NCBI GenBank assembly: GCA_019421345.1
Contig: JAHZFL010000005.1
Location: 62,001 to 126,000 of the forward strand
DNA: 64,000 nt
From: Roseburia sp.
GTDB lineage: Bacteria > Bacillota > Clostridia > Lachnospirales > Lachnospiraceae
Direction: 5' to 3'
The position numbers and the translations under genes are program-made. The notes under the pieces are model-generated. The model did not search any database, was not told where the DNA came from, and saw only the letters and a program-made list of their open reading frames with translations. Position 1 is the first letter of the stretch; each line of letters starts with the position of its first letter. This document shows, in pieces, positions 39,386 to 47,731 of this stretch.

Positions 39386-41575
39386 ATGGTTCCTAAGAAG
39401 AAAAAGCTGTCCTTATGGTTCGTTATCTTAGGTGCAATTCTTTCCGGCTATGCAGGGTATCTGCTGAACGGGGCATGGGAGCCGGGAGGGGATATAAATT
39501 CTTTTCTGGAGTCTTTCAACAGTGTGTGTGCTGCACCGTTTGGAAATTATTATAATGAGAGGACGATAAAAGCGATGGTCATTGCCTTAGTGGTATATGC
39601 TGTCGCTTTGCTTATGTATGTCACAAGCCAGAGGAGCTTTATGCCGGGGAAGGAGTTTGGTACGGCAAGGTTTGAATCGCCGCAGTTTGCCAATAAGGTT
39701 TTAATGGACAAGGATGCGTCTTTTAACCGCATTTTAAGCCAGAATGTAAAAATGTCGCTGGATTTCAGGAGGTTAAAGCTGAATGGAAACATCCTGATCT
39801 GCGGCGGTTCGGGAGCAGGAAAGACATTCTATGAGGTAAAACCGAACCTGATGCAGATGCCACGGAACTGTTCCTTTATCTGTACCGATCCGAAGGGGGA
39901 AATCCTTAGAAGCTGCGGGCAGATGCTAAAGGATAACGGGTACAATGTCAAGGTCATCAATCTGTTGGAAATGGAAAAATCGGACTGCTACAATCCATTT
40001 TCCTATCTGAGAGAGGAAACGGACATCGTAAAGCTGATTACGAACCTGATCTCCAATACCACGCCAAAGGGAGCAACGCCGTCTGATCCGTTCTGGGAGA
40101 AAGCGGAAGGCTTGTTCTTACAGGCGATCTTTTATTATGTGTGGCTGGAAGAACCTCCGGCAAGGAGAAATTTTGAGACGGTCTTACAGCTTCTCGGGGA
40201 GGCGGAGGTGGCAGAGAAAAACCAGCCCTCCAATCTGGACGTCCGGATGAAATTTCTGGAAGAGTCCTCGCCGCTTGGAGCGAACCATCCGGCAGTAAAG
40301 CAGTATAACAAATGTATGCGTGGTGCAGGAGACACAGTTCGTTCCATTATCATCAGTGCCAACTCCAGACTTGCATTTCTGGAAAACAAGCAGGTACTCC
40401 GTATGCTGTCAAGGGATGATCTGAACCTTGCGGAGCTTGGTATCGGTGTAAACGGGGACGGGGAGACAAAGACTGCACTTTTCTGTGTTATACCGGACAG
40501 TGACAAGTCCTATAACTTTATCATCGGAATGCTTTATACACAGATTTTTCAGGAGCTTTACTATCAGGCAGACTTTAACTGTGGCGGCAGGCTTCCGATT
40601 CATGTGACCTTTATGCTGGATGAATTTGCGAATGTCGCATTGCCGGATGATTACTGTTCCCTGCTCTCCACCATGCGTAGCCGGGAGATTTCCAGCATTA
40701 TCATCATACAGAATTTTGCCCAGTTAAAGGCACTTTTCAAGGATACATGGGAGACCATTCCGGGCAACTGCGACACCTTTATCTATCTTGGCGGCAACGA
40801 ACAAAGTACGCATAAGTACGTTTCCGAGTTGCTTGGCAAGGGGACGATCGATAAGAAATCGAGCGGGGAAACAAAGGGCAGGCAGGGCAGCTCCAGCCGG
40901 AATTATGATGTGCTGGGAAGGGAGCTTTTTACACCGGATGAGGTAAGAAAGCTTGACAATAAGAAGTGTATTGTCTTTATCCGTGGGTTTGATCCGATCA
41001 TGGATAACAAGTACGTTCCATTCGGACATCCGGCATTTGACCAGACCGCAGACGGAAAGGGAGCGCCTTATGTGCATTTCCCGGAGGGGAAAGGAAATAT
41101 GGGCAGCAACGCTTATAAGATACTCACGCCAAAGGCGCTTGCGTACTATGAGAGCCTGAAGGATAAGGGGGAAAACGTGTATATTGACAGCATCAGTTAT
41201 GAAGATTTGAAAATCATGACGGAGCTTGACATGAAAAAGCGTTTTTTAAGTCTTGATGAAAAGGCACAGAGGGAGAAACTCAACAGGGAGCAGGACAACG
41301 AACTGCAGTATGCACCTGAGCCGGTGGAGCGTAGCACAAAGGAAAAGGAAGCAGAACCAAAGCAGGAGAAACGGAAGTTATCCGGGGAAGACACCATTAT
41401 GAACCGTATGGCACAGTGGCGGTATACGAAAGAGCAGAAGGAGGAACTTCACAAAATGATGGCACTCGGCATGACGAAGGAGGAGATACTGGCGGTGTTT
41501 TATCCGGAAACGGATGTGGCAAAAATGCGGGAAGTCAGACGGACCTACCGTGCGGTGAAGAATATGGCGGGATAA
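39386..41575 (+). CDS. virD4: VirD4/TraG-type conjugative coupling protein
   Basis: A 729-residue ATPase. Two N-terminal membrane helices (LWFVILGAILSGYAGYLLNGAW; AMVIALVVYAVALLMYVTS) are followed by Walker A GGSGAGKT (residues 140-147) and Walker B MLDEFANVA (near 410). GTARFESPQFANKVLMDKDA and CTDPKGEILRSCG are typical of the family. It brings the relaxase-DNA complex to the secretion channel at the membrane. The C-terminal ~130 residues are charged and family-specific. AGGAGG lies nine bases before the ATG. A terminator follows the stop. Confidence 0.95.
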   Translation: MVPKKKKLSLWFVILGAILSGYAGYLLNGAWEPGGDINSFLESFNSVCAAPFGNYYNERTIKAMVIALVVYAVALLMYVTSQRSFMPGKEFGTARFESPQFANKVLMDKDASFNRILSQNVKMSLDFRRLKLNGNILICGGSGAGKTFYEVKPNLMQMPRNCSFICTDPKGEILRSCGQMLKDNGYNVKVINLLEMEKSDCYNPFSYLREETDIVKLITNLISNTTPKGATPSDPFWEKAEGLFLQAIFYYVWLEEPPARRNFETVLQLLGEAEVAEKNQPSNLDVRMKFLEESSPLGANHPAVKQYNKCMRGAGDTVRSIIISANSRLAFLENKQVLRMLSRDDLNLAELGIGVNGDGETKTALFCVIPDSDKSYNFIIGMLYTQIFQELYYQADFNCGGRLPIHVTFMLDEFANVALPDDYCSLLSTMRSREISSIIIIQNFAQLKALFKDTWETIPGNCDTFIYLGGNEQSTHKYVSELLGKGTIDKKSSGETKGRQGSSSRNYDVLGRELFTPDEVRKLDNKKCIVFIRGFDPIMDNKYVPFGHPAFDQTADGKGAPYVHFPEGKGNMGSNAYKILTPKALAYYESLKDKGENVYIDSISYEDLKIMTELDMKKRFLSLDEKAQREKLNREQDNELQYAPEPVERSTKEKEAEPKQEKRKLSGEDTIMNRMAQWRYTKEQKEELHKMMALGMTKEEILAVFYPETDVAKMREVRRTYRAVKNMAG

Positions 41576-41577
41576 GG

Positions 41578-41607
41578 AATCAGGCTGTAGAAGGTCTGAT
41601 TTTTTTG
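41578..41607 (+). terminator. Terminator after the coupling-protein gene
   Basis: AATCAG (41578-41583) pairs with CTGATT (41596-41601), with T7 overlapping the end. It begins right after the VirD4 stop and may be leaky, since the transfer genes continue on the same strand. Confidence 0.65.
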
Positions 41608-41742
41608 TGCATGGATTTGTCTGAAAGGAGGCGGTCACAGCAGGAACACGCCGGAGAAAGCCCGGTTTACTTTTATTACGGGATAGTCCCGATCTGATAG
41701 AAACTGATAACAAAAATGAGACGGAAAAAGGAGATTATATTT

Positions 41743-42102
41743 ATGCGCAAAAATGAGACAGCAGTAACAGATCAGAAGCATACAAGGGGGTTTTCCAAAG
41801 TTAAGAAAGCAGTTGTGGCGGCTTGGGGTGCAGGCTGTATGGCGGTAAGTGCTATGCCTGTGACTGTATTTGCGGCTGGAACAGGAACAAGTGCCATTAC
41901 ACAGCCGCTTGATAACTTAAAGACACTCGTGATCGCCATTATCGGTGCGGTGGGCGTCATTATCCTTGCAAAGAATGTCATGGAGTTTGCACAGGCATAC
42001 CAGCAGCAGGACTCCTCCACCATGAACTCCGCATTAAAGGGCATTGTGGCAGGTATTATGATGGCTGGTATTTCAACAGTCCTTACCTTCCTCGGTTTTT
42101 AG
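41743..42102 (+). CDS. Maff2 family membrane protein (possible pilin-like)
   Basis: A 119-residue protein with a signal-like first helix (VKKAVVAAWGAGCMAVSAMPVTVFAAG, cleavage likely after VFA). Two helices follow (NLKTLVIAIIGAVGVIILAKNVMEFAQAYQQQD; MNSALKGIVAGIMMAGISTVLTFLGF). This is the Maff2 family layout, found only on conjugative elements and shaped like VirB2 pilins. AAGGAG nine bases upstream fixes the start at 41743. It sits between VirD4 and the VirB6-like gene, as in related elements. Confidence 0.85.
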   Translation: MRKNETAVTDQKHTRGFSKVKKAVVAAWGAGCMAVSAMPVTVFAAGTGTSAITQPLDNLKTLVIAIIGAVGVIILAKNVMEFAQAYQQQDSSTMNSALKGIVAGIMMAGISTVLTFLGF

Positions 42103-42123
42103 GAGGCATGACAGGAAAAAAGA

Positions 42124-42153
42124 TAAGGGGACAGGAAAAATGCTGTCCTCTTA
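42124..42153 (+). other. Hairpin upstream of the VirB6-like gene
   Basis: TAAGGGGACAG (42124-42134) pairs over 11 positions (one G-U) with CTGTCCTCTTA (42143-42153). No T-tract follows. It may tune expression between Maff2 and the next gene. Confidence 0.5.
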
Positions 42154-42178
42154 ACCAGAGGAAAGAGGTGAGAGAGAA

Positions 42179-43021
42179 GTGGATATTTTTAAACTCGGTG
42201 ACCAGATCCTTGCCCTTCTTGAAATGGTATTCGGCTTTTGGAATCATCAGGTTTCGTTAGTGTTTGCCATGCTGGGACAGTCTCCGGTTGATTTTAAGGG
42301 CGGAGGTCCCTGGGCAGTGATAGAAGCAGTCAATCCGGTTTTTGTTGCGGTAGGTTCCTCACTGGTGGTGCTGTTCTTTGTCATAGGTTTCTGTTCGGAA
42401 AGTGTGGATATTAAAGAGGAAATGCGGTTTGAAGTAATCCTAAGAATGCTGATCAGACTGGCGCTTGCAGAGTGGTTTGTGGCAAACAGTGTCACGATTA
42501 TGAAGGCATTTTTTACGACTACGGGAAATCTGGTCAATGCACTGACCGCAGGGGCAGGCACCACGCTTACCATTGACAGTACGCAGGCAGACATCATCAA
42601 AAACCTCGGATTCGGGGAGAGCCTGATCATGCTGGTATTAGGAATACTTTTATCCGTAATCGTCATAATCTGCGGTTTCTTTATGATTTACAATGTGTAT
42701 TTCCGTTTCCTAAAACTCCTTGTGATTGTGCCGATAGGATCCATTGCCTTTTCCACAATGGGTGGAAACCGGACCGTGAGCAGTACAATGGTAAGCTATT
42801 GTAAATATTTCTTATCCGTATGCCTAGAAGCAGTCACGATGGCTCTTGCGATTGTGGTGTGCAACGCATTTATCAGTGCGGGGCTGCCTTCCTTTACAGG
42901 CAGCTATGCGGACTGGGTACAGACACTTATCTATCTGTGTGAAATGACATTTACCATTGCACTGACGGTAGGAAGCGTAAAAGGGGCGCAGTCACTCACG
43001 GGCAAGGCACTTGGATTATAA
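42179..43021 (+). CDS. VirB6/TrbL-like conjugative membrane protein
   Basis: A 280-residue polytopic membrane protein with about five or six helices, for example VFVAVGSSLVVLFFVIGFC, IMLVLGILLSVIVIICGFFMIYNVYF and LLVIVPIGSIAFSTMGG. A central loop has LVNALTAGAGTTLTIDSTQADIIKNLGFGESL. This is the layout of VirB6/TrbL-type channel components in Firmicutes elements. It starts at GTG with an AGAGGTGAGA site. It lies between the Maff2 and PrgI genes. Confidence 0.82.
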   Translation: MDIFKLGDQILALLEMVFGFWNHQVSLVFAMLGQSPVDFKGGGPWAVIEAVNPVFVAVGSSLVVLFFVIGFCSESVDIKEEMRFEVILRMLIRLALAEWFVANSVTIMKAFFTTTGNLVNALTAGAGTTLTIDSTQADIIKNLGFGESLIMLVLGILLSVIVIICGFFMIYNVYFRFLKLLVIVPIGSIAFSTMGGNRTVSSTMVSYCKYFLSVCLEAVTMALAIVVCNAFISAGLPSFTGSYADWVQTLIYLCEMTFTIALTVGSVKGAQSLTGKALGL

Positions 43022-43035
43022 GGAGGAAAAGAGGA

Positions 43036-43536
43036 ATGGTGATTGAAATAAACAAGGACATTGACCGCTACAAGGAGTCGGTTGTCATGGGACTTACTGC
43101 AAAGCAGCTTATTTTTTCCGTGGCTTCGGTTGTGGCAGGCGGCGGTATAGTCCTTCTTTTGTACCGTTACATCGGATTAACGCCCAGTGTGTATGTTGCA
43201 ATCCCTGTGGCTGCCCCGATTGCACTGGGCGGTTTTTATTCCTTTAACGGTATGAGTTTTTATGAGGTTATGGATAGAAAAATCCGGATGCTGTTTGCAA
43301 ATCATCCGCTGACTTATATTTCCACAGAGGGGGAAGCGGTCATAAAAGAATTTATGCAGGAAGAAGCCGCAAAGGGCATGAAGGATAAGAAGAAAAAGGA
43401 GAAAGCCTCTCAGATAAAAGAAAACAAGAAGGAGTTTGAAGTTGTGAAGAAAAAGACAAAGAAAATGGTAATTGGTGCAGTTATGGCAATGGTACTTGCA
43501 GCTGTGGGTATCGTCATTTACAGAATGAAGCGGTAA
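43036..43536 (+). CDS. PrgI family protein (VirB3-like)
   Basis: A 166-residue protein starting VIEINKDIDRYKESVVMGLTAKQLIFSVASVVAGGGIVLLLYRYIG, the typical PrgI start with two adjacent helices. A short NGMSFYEVMDRKIRMLFANHPLTY block follows. Unlike most PrgI proteins it adds a lysine-rich linker and a third helix at the C-terminus (MVIGAVMAMVLAAVGIVIYRM). It is a membrane partner of VirB4. GGAGG lies before the ATG. Confidence 0.9.
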   Translation: MVIEINKDIDRYKESVVMGLTAKQLIFSVASVVAGGGIVLLLYRYIGLTPSVYVAIPVAAPIALGGFYSFNGMSFYEVMDRKIRMLFANHPLTYISTEGEAVIKEFMQEEAAKGMKDKKKKEKASQIKENKKEFEVVKKKTKKMVIGAVMAMVLAAVGIVIYRMKR

Positions 43537-43545
43537 AGGAGAGTC

Positions 43546-44058
43546 ATGGTTAAAAGCATGGATGATGTGGCTGCCTTAGACTGGCTGGGGCAGGGCGGCA
43601 TACTGGAAGAAGTAAGCTGTGATATGGCGAAATATCTGCTGGATCATCAGATGTCTTTCTATATGATCCGTATTATGGAGGACAATGAAATCTGTTTCCG
43701 TGCCATGACAGAATATGGGGACGGAATGGTTTTGAATGTGTCAGAAAGAAGCGGGGAGATTACAAAGGAAATGAAGAACATGGCGCCTGACGGGGTGTTT
43801 TATCATGAGGATTTTGGCAGTGACGGATGCCTTGCTTATCTGGAAGGTGGGGCAGAAAGGTCAGTGTATGGACAGGTGGCAGAAATCATGGATCTGACAC
43901 AATGCAGGTATTATCTGTGCGGGAAAAAGGATATGTCAGCGGTATTGCAGCTTCCAAAGGGCGATTACCTGATGATTGACTGTGGAAACATTCAGCAGAA
44001 AATCAGGGAAATGCCGCAGGGTGTCAGAAGCAGAGATGCAGAAATCGGACACAGGTAA
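43546..44058 (+). CDS. Hypothetical protein between prgI and virB4
   Basis: A 170-residue soluble protein (MDDVAALDWLGQGGILEEVSCDMAKYLLDHQMSFYMIRIMEDNEICFRAMTEYGDG) of mixed strands and helices. No recognised family. It starts ten bases after prgI with GGAGAG upstream. Its place in the transfer operon suggests an accessory protein, but PrgI and VirB4 are usually direct neighbours, so it could be a later insertion. Confidence 0.65.
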   Translation: MVKSMDDVAALDWLGQGGILEEVSCDMAKYLLDHQMSFYMIRIMEDNEICFRAMTEYGDGMVLNVSERSGEITKEMKNMAPDGVFYHEDFGSDGCLAYLEGGAERSVYGQVAEIMDLTQCRYYLCGKKDMSAVLQLPKGDYLMIDCGNIQQKIREMPQGVRSRDAEIGHR

Positions 44059-44132
44059 AATACAGAAAAAGTGAATATGCACCTCCTTTATGGGCGGGCA
44101 GTTCCGGTAACAATAAGCGGTCATAACAGACC

Positions 44133-46571
44133 ATGTTTATTAGCGGCCGGAATTGTCCGGCTGCGGAAAGTGAGGTCACGTTGGGTTTATTTACAGACGG
44201 ATTCAAAGAGCTTAAAAAGGCGGGGGAACCGCTTTATAAAGTTCCGAAATCCATACAGGAAACAATCGAGATTATGAAAGTGGCGGAAAACGGTATTTTT
44301 GAGGTGGCAAAGAACCGTTTTTCCAAATGCTACCGCTTTCAGGATATTAACTACACAACCACCAATGAAATTGAGCAGATTGATATTTTTGAGAGATACT
44401 GCAGGTTCTTAAATTCCTTAGATGTGAGTTTTAAGATTACCATTAACAACAAAAATAAGGATATGGAGCAGGTAAGGGACCGTGTATTTTTGCAGGACAG
44501 AAATGACGGGTTCGATCATTTCCGCAAAGCCTACAATGACATCATGGAAAAGAAGATCCATGAGGGCAGACAGGGCATTGAACAGGAGCGGTACTTAACT
44601 ATTACCATTGAGCGTAAGAATTTTGAGGAGGCAAAGGCACAGTTTGCAACCATTGAAGCTTCCGTTCACAAAGCCTTTAACGAGCTTGGAGCAGACATTA
44701 TACCGCTTTCGGGAAATGAGCGTATGAAGGTGCTGCATGATTTCTACCATTTGGGTGAGGAGAACAGCTTTGATTTTGACATCAGGGCAGCAAGAAAGGT
44801 TGGTGCGGACTTTCGTAATGACCTGTGTAACAAAATGATACAGTTTTATCCGGATTACTTCAAGGATGAAAAGAAGTTTTGCAGGGCGCTGTTCATAAAG
44901 AAATATCCGTCCAGCTTGTCTGACAGATTCCTCAATGAGATCACTTCCCTTCCGGTACATTCCATTACAAGCATTGATGTAGTGCCGATTCCAAAGGATA
45001 TGACAACCAAAGTCCTTCAGAAGAAGTATCTTGGTATTGAAGCTGACATTATCAAGCAGCAGAGGGTAAGAAACAAGAATAATGATTTTTCTTCGGAAAT
45101 TTCCTATAACAAGCGGATTGAGAAAAAGGAAATCGAGGAGATCATGGACGATGTGCGTGAGAATGACCAGTGTTTATATTATGTGGCAGTAACGACTATT
45201 CTCATGGCAGAATCGAAAGAAGAACTGGACAGCATGACGGAGACGGTGGAAACCATCGGAAAGAGAAATTCCGTAACCATTGAGGAACATTACCTCAAGC
45301 AGAGAGAGGCATTAAACACAGCACTTCCCATCGGTGTCAGACAGGTGGAAACCATGCGTACCATGCTGACACAGAGCCTTGCTGTTTTAATGCCTTTTAA
45401 TGTGCAGGAACTGAATGACAGAAGCGGCTGCTATTACGGTATCAATCAGGTATCAAAGAATATCAACATCGGAAACCGTAAAAGGCTGATTAACGGTAAC
45501 GGTTTCGTGTTTGGCGTGCCGGGAAGCGGTAAGTCTCACTTCTGTAAAATGGAGCTGGGACAGGTTTTTCTTGCCGGGGAAGATGAAATCATCATCATTG
45601 ATCCGATGAATGAATATTTTGACATTGCCAGTACCTACGGAGGAACGGTAGTAAATATGTCCACCTATACGGACAACTATGTAAATCCTCTTGATATGGA
45701 TGTCTGGAGTCTTGACTTAAACGACAGTAAAGGCATGATCCGTGAAAAGGGTGAGTTTATGCTCGGTCTTTGTGAGCAGTGCATGGGAGAGGGTCTTAAT
45801 TCCCGCCAGAAGTCCATCATTGACCGGTGCGTGCGAAAGCTGTATATTGAGATTGCACGAAACAGGGAGAAATATGTACCTGTAATGTCAGATTTCTATG
45901 ATATTTTAATGAACCAGCCGGAGGAAGAAGCAAAGGATATCGCACTTTCCTTAGAACTTTTTGTAAATGGTTCATTAAATATTTTCAATCATCAGACCAA
46001 TGTGGATGTGGATAACCGGTTTACAGTTTATGGGATCCGTGATTTGGGTACGGAGCTTAGCCCTATCACCATGCTTGTGATGATGGAGAGTATCCAGAAC
46101 CGTATCATTCAAAACGGTAAGAGGGGTGTTGCGACATGGCTCTATATTGATGAGTTCCATGTGCTTCTTAACTCGGAATACTCTGCAAGGTATTTACAGC
46201 AGCTCTGGAAAAAGGTGCGTAAGCAGGGCGGATTGTGTACAGGTATCACCCAGAATGTTGTCGATCTTTTGCAGAACTATACCGCAACCACAATGCTTGC
46301 AAACTCAGAGTTTGTGGCTCTCTTAAAGCAGGCAAATACCGACAGCTCCCAAATGGCAGAGGTTATCGGTGTGTCAGAGGCACAGCTGCGCTTTGTAACC
46401 AATACACAGAGTGGTATGGGACTTATGAAGTGTGGAAATGTGGTCATTCCTTTTGACAATACCATTGAAAAGGGAACAGACCTTTATAATCTTTACAACA
46501 CCAATATCCATGAGAAAATCGCTTTGGAAAAGAGAAAAAATGCGGTTGACAATGGAGAATCTGCGTGTTAG
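44133..46571 (+). CDS. virB4: VirB4-type conjugative transfer ATPase
   Basis: An 812-residue ATPase. The N-terminal ~430 residues contact the membrane channel. Walker A GVPGSGKS is at residues ~461-468, and Walker B WLYIDEFHVLL near 669. IIIIDPMNEYFDIASTYGG and GLCTGITQNVVDLLQNYTATTMLANSEFVALLKQ are family hallmarks. It powers the type IV secretion channel. The start is uncertain: the ATG at 44133 lacks a good site, while a TTG at 44181 has TGAGGT four bases upstream and would give 796 residues. It is followed by a structured RNA and terminator. Confidence 0.93.
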   Translation: MFISGRNCPAAESEVTLGLFTDGFKELKKAGEPLYKVPKSIQETIEIMKVAENGIFEVAKNRFSKCYRFQDINYTTTNEIEQIDIFERYCRFLNSLDVSFKITINNKNKDMEQVRDRVFLQDRNDGFDHFRKAYNDIMEKKIHEGRQGIEQERYLTITIERKNFEEAKAQFATIEASVHKAFNELGADIIPLSGNERMKVLHDFYHLGEENSFDFDIRAARKVGADFRNDLCNKMIQFYPDYFKDEKKFCRALFIKKYPSSLSDRFLNEITSLPVHSITSIDVVPIPKDMTTKVLQKKYLGIEADIIKQQRVRNKNNDFSSEISYNKRIEKKEIEEIMDDVRENDQCLYYVAVTTILMAESKEELDSMTETVETIGKRNSVTIEEHYLKQREALNTALPIGVRQVETMRTMLTQSLAVLMPFNVQELNDRSGCYYGINQVSKNINIGNRKRLINGNGFVFGVPGSGKSHFCKMELGQVFLAGEDEIIIIDPMNEYFDIASTYGGTVVNMSTYTDNYVNPLDMDVWSLDLNDSKGMIREKGEFMLGLCEQCMGEGLNSRQKSIIDRCVRKLYIEIARNREKYVPVMSDFYDILMNQPEEEAKDIALSLELFVNGSLNIFNHQTNVDVDNRFTVYGIRDLGTELSPITMLVMMESIQNRIIQNGKRGVATWLYIDEFHVLLNSEYSARYLQQLWKKVRKQGGLCTGITQNVVDLLQNYTATTMLANSEFVALLKQANTDSSQMAEVIGVSEAQLRFVTNTQSGMGLMKCGNVVIPFDNTIEKGTDLYNLYNTNIHEKIALEKRKNAVDNGESAC

Positions 46572-46584
46572 ATTATAGGTAATG

Positions 46585-46757
46585 AAAAGCTTGAGTGCTT
46601 TTGCGGCGACAGAGAGGAGCTACCCGTCCCGACTTTGCGGGCAATAGAAATACAAAGAAGCTCTCTGCCTATGGAGTAACATAGGACCTGCTCCCAGAAT
46701 TGCAATTCATAAAAAGAAAAGATAAGCCTGGGCTTAATTGCTCAGGCATTTTTCTTT
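46585..46757 (+). ncRNA. Multi-stem RNA leader ending in a terminator, class unknown
   Basis: Successive stems: AAAAGC/GCTTTT (46585-46602), CAGAGAG (46610-46616) with CTCTCTG (46661-46667) enclosing CCCG-ACTTTG-CGGG (46628-46641), CCTATG-GAGTAA-CATAGG (46668-46685), the palindrome GAATTGCAATTC (46697-46708), and a terminator (46726-46757). GGAGC (46616-46620) can instead pair with GCTCC (46690-46694), which would break the CAGAGAG stem. It precedes one gene and looks like an attenuator or riboswitch; I do not recognise the class. Confidence 0.6.
46726..46757 (+). terminator. Terminator of the structured leader
   Basis: GCCTGGGC pairs with GCTCAGGC (one G-U) around TTAATT, followed by ATTTTTCTTTT. 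It lies 47 bases before the PBECR4-like gene. Confidence 0.85.
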
Positions 46758-46804
46758 TGTTGCAGACAGATAAAGGAAGCATGGGAACAAGGGAGAAATG
46801 ACGG

Positions 46805-47644
46805 ATGGCAAATCAGAAATTGTTGGAAGTTTTTTTGGACACAAAGCGGATTTTGTGCAGAAATGATTATTATATTCATATACCGAAAAAGATTATCCAT
46901 ATAACAAATTCAGAAAATATGATACCTCATCTGATGGGGATGCAGTATATCGGCAGACCGGATATGTTTACGGGAGACAGAGGGGCATATATGATAAAAA
47001 AGCAGCGTATCCGGTATGATTCCCTTGAAAAATTTGTGAAAAAATATTATCGTGGTGAGAATAAGCAGGCTTCCATGCTTGCTATGGTACTCGGAAAAAT
47101 TGACAATCTGCACAGGATAGAAGATATGCTGTCCACTTACTCAGAATTATATTTGTATGATGTTACTGCAAATCCTGAGTCAGAATTGAAAACAGATTAT
47201 CTGTTAGTAAACCAGCAGGAAGAAATAGTTTTACAGCTGGGTATCATAAAAGCAGAAAAGCGTAAAACGCAGGAATACCACTGCAATTCGTTTATGGTTG
47301 ATTATAAGGGAAACGATGATTATGATTTACATTACCGTAATCTTACGCAGCGTTATGAAATCAGTAAAATTGTCCGGGAGGATAAGATAACCAAGCGGGC
47401 AGAAGTCATTTACTGGAGTAATCCGGCGATGGAAAGAGAAATGGCAGGTATTGAAAGAATGTTGGCGGCTGCGGATATTCCGGCAAACGAAAAACTGATA
47501 AAATCAGTTTTCCGTTTGAATCAGAAATTTGGGGAATATCACACTCTTGAAATGCTGTCCGATACGGAGCAGCTTATGAAGAAATGCAGGGGCAAGCGTG
47601 AGGAAGCGCTTGTAAAGGACTTTATCAGTTTGTGGGAAGAATAA
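46805..47644 (+). CDS. PBECR4-like domain protein, probable cargo
   Basis: A 279-residue protein. The N-terminal ~110 residues (YIHIPKKIIHITNSENMIPHLMGMQYIGRPDM and YDSLEKFVKKYYRG... LGKIDNLHRIEDML) recall PBECR4, a BECR-fold nuclease-like domain of phages and mobile elements. The C-terminal half (NCSF-like MVDYKGNDDYDLHYRNLTQRYEISKIVRED) is not recognised. BECR-fold proteins are often RNases, but activity here is not shown and no immunity gene is seen. The gene is bounded by terminators on both sides and preceded by a structured leader, so it is a separate unit between virB4 and the NlpC gene. Confidence 0.6.
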   Translation: MANQKLLEVFLDTKRILCRNDYYIHIPKKIIHITNSENMIPHLMGMQYIGRPDMFTGDRGAYMIKKQRIRYDSLEKFVKKYYRGENKQASMLAMVLGKIDNLHRIEDMLSTYSELYLYDVTANPESELKTDYLLVNQQEEIVLQLGIIKAEKRKTQEYHCNSFMVDYKGNDDYDLHYRNLTQRYEISKIVREDKITKRAEVIYWSNPAMEREMAGIERMLAAADIPANEKLIKSVFRLNQKFGEYHTLEMLSDTEQLMKKCRGKREEALVKDFISLWEE

Positions 47645-47666
47645 AACAGAATAAAAGCAACAATGA

Positions 47667-47706
47667 CAGCATCTGAGCCCGGAAAGGTTTAGGTGCTGTT
47701 TTTTTT
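47667..47706 (+). terminator. Terminator after the PBECR4-like gene
   Basis: A 13-bp stem (47667-47679 with 47686-47698) with three G-U pairs, followed by T8. It separates the cargo gene from the NlpC/P60 gene. Confidence 0.85.
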
Positions 47707-47731
47707 GCTTATTTTTAAGGCAGGTGAAAAA

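Noticed and set aside
46585..46757. Known riboswitch (ZTP, c-di-GMP, THF, guanidine)
   Set aside because: The CCUGGGC segment recalls ZTP riboswitches, but it is just the terminator stem, and the other core motifs of these classes are missing.
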